Of a stretch of DNA of 7,926 bases, positions 7,695 to 7,926 are shown piece after piece. Origin of the DNA: Candidatus Sumerlaeota bacterium (GTDB lineage: Bacteria > Sumerlaeota > Sumerlaeia > MVZB01 > JAJFLK01); NCBI GenBank assembly GCA_021772735.1, contig JAJFLK010000091.1, forward strand, positions 1 through 7,926, given 5' to 3'. The position numbers and the translations under genes were made by a program. Under the pieces are notes generated by a model. It was not told the origin of the DNA. It saw only the letters and a program-made list of their open reading frames with translations, and did no database searches. How positions within the stretch are numbered: the stretch's first letter is position 1; every line of letters starts with the position of its first letter.

Positions 7695-7720
7695 TCAATC
7701 ATCCGCTCGGGGCTGGTTAA

Positions 7721-7926
7721 AGCAGATCGCCGAGGCAGGCGACGATACCCCGGCGGCTGCGGCAGGGATTCGTTATCTTCCCAGCCGGGCGCATCTTGCT
7801 CCAGCTACGCGGCGAGTTGCCAGAGTGGGTCCCAGTCATGGTTTCGGCGAGCGATTTCCAACTCCAAAAGACAATGCTGGCCTTGGGGGCTCCAGAACTG
7901 TCCGGTACGTTTGAATCGAGTTTGGA
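7721..7926 (+). CDS. Possible 5' end of an unidentified divergent gene, partial at right edge
   Basis: After the TAA at 7718-7720 the plus strand stays open for 68 codons to the window edge. The translation from about 7770 has a protein-like composition (GFVIFPAGRILLQLRGEL; later MVSASDFQLQ). The only ATG that would leave a meaningful start is at 7838, preceded by a weak AGAGTGGG. The opposite strand is also open across the same stretch, so an open frame of this length has little weight. I do not recognise the sequence. It may be non-coding DNA upstream of the tRNA promoter. Confidence 0.2.

Noticed and set aside
7720..7926. Minus-strand open frame entering from the right edge and ending at a TAA (7719-7717)
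   Set aside because: The Ser/Arg/Trp-rich translation resembles an antisense product and shows no family motif, so it is not called as the tail of a gene.
1..7926. CRISPR arrays, insertion sequences, riboswitches
   Set aside because: No regularly spaced short repeats, terminal inverted repeats, transposase motifs or riboswitch-like conserved cores were seen on either strand.

Overview
The window is GC-rich bacterial DNA in which everything recognisable lies on the minus strand. Reading in the direction of transcription, from high to low coordinates, the order is: a tRNA-Leu(UAG) gene (7636 to 7552), a complete PfaD-family enoyl reductase gene (7480 to 5798), and a very large PfaA-family multidomain synthase gene that starts at 5649 and is still open at base 1. 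The synthase frame was translated by hand and gives 1,883 codons without a stop, so the gene continues beyond the left edge.

The two proteins match the enoyl reductase and the first synthase subunit of the 'Pfa' polyunsaturated-fatty-acid / secondary-lipid synthases. These are iterative type I systems related to polyketide synthases. The visible PfaA-like part has ketosynthase (KS), malonyl-type acyltransferase (AT), a helical Gln-rich segment, two acyl carrier domains (ACP), an Asn-Gly-rich linker, and the first part of a ketoreductase (KR). KS would condense malonyl units, AT would load the ACPs, KR would reduce the beta-keto group, and the separate PfaD flavoprotein would reduce enoyl intermediates. 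The dehydratase functions, a second KS/chain-length-factor subunit and the phosphopantetheinyl transferase are not in the window and would be expected further left or elsewhere.

The reductase-first order (PfaD then PfaA) resembles myxobacterial pfa loci rather than the pfaA-B-C-D order of marine Gammaproteobacteria. Two carrier domains is few for a PUFA synthase. With the GC-rich composition and the Asn/Gly/Ser/Pro-rich linkers, this suggests a soil or aquatic bacterium such as a planctomycete, myxobacterium or related deltaproteobacterium. That is an inference only, because no phylogenetic marker is present. The lipid made cannot be read from this window.

Region by region: 1-5649 PfaA-like synthase (3' partial); 5650-5797 intergenic, with a candidate promoter at its pfaD end; 5798-7480 pfaD-like gene with a TTG start; 7481-7551 short leader with a strong Shine-Dalgarno site and a small hairpin; 7552-7636 tRNA-Leu; 7637-7926 mostly non-coding upstream DNA with a candidate tRNA promoter, plus a weak open frame on the plus strand running off the right edge.
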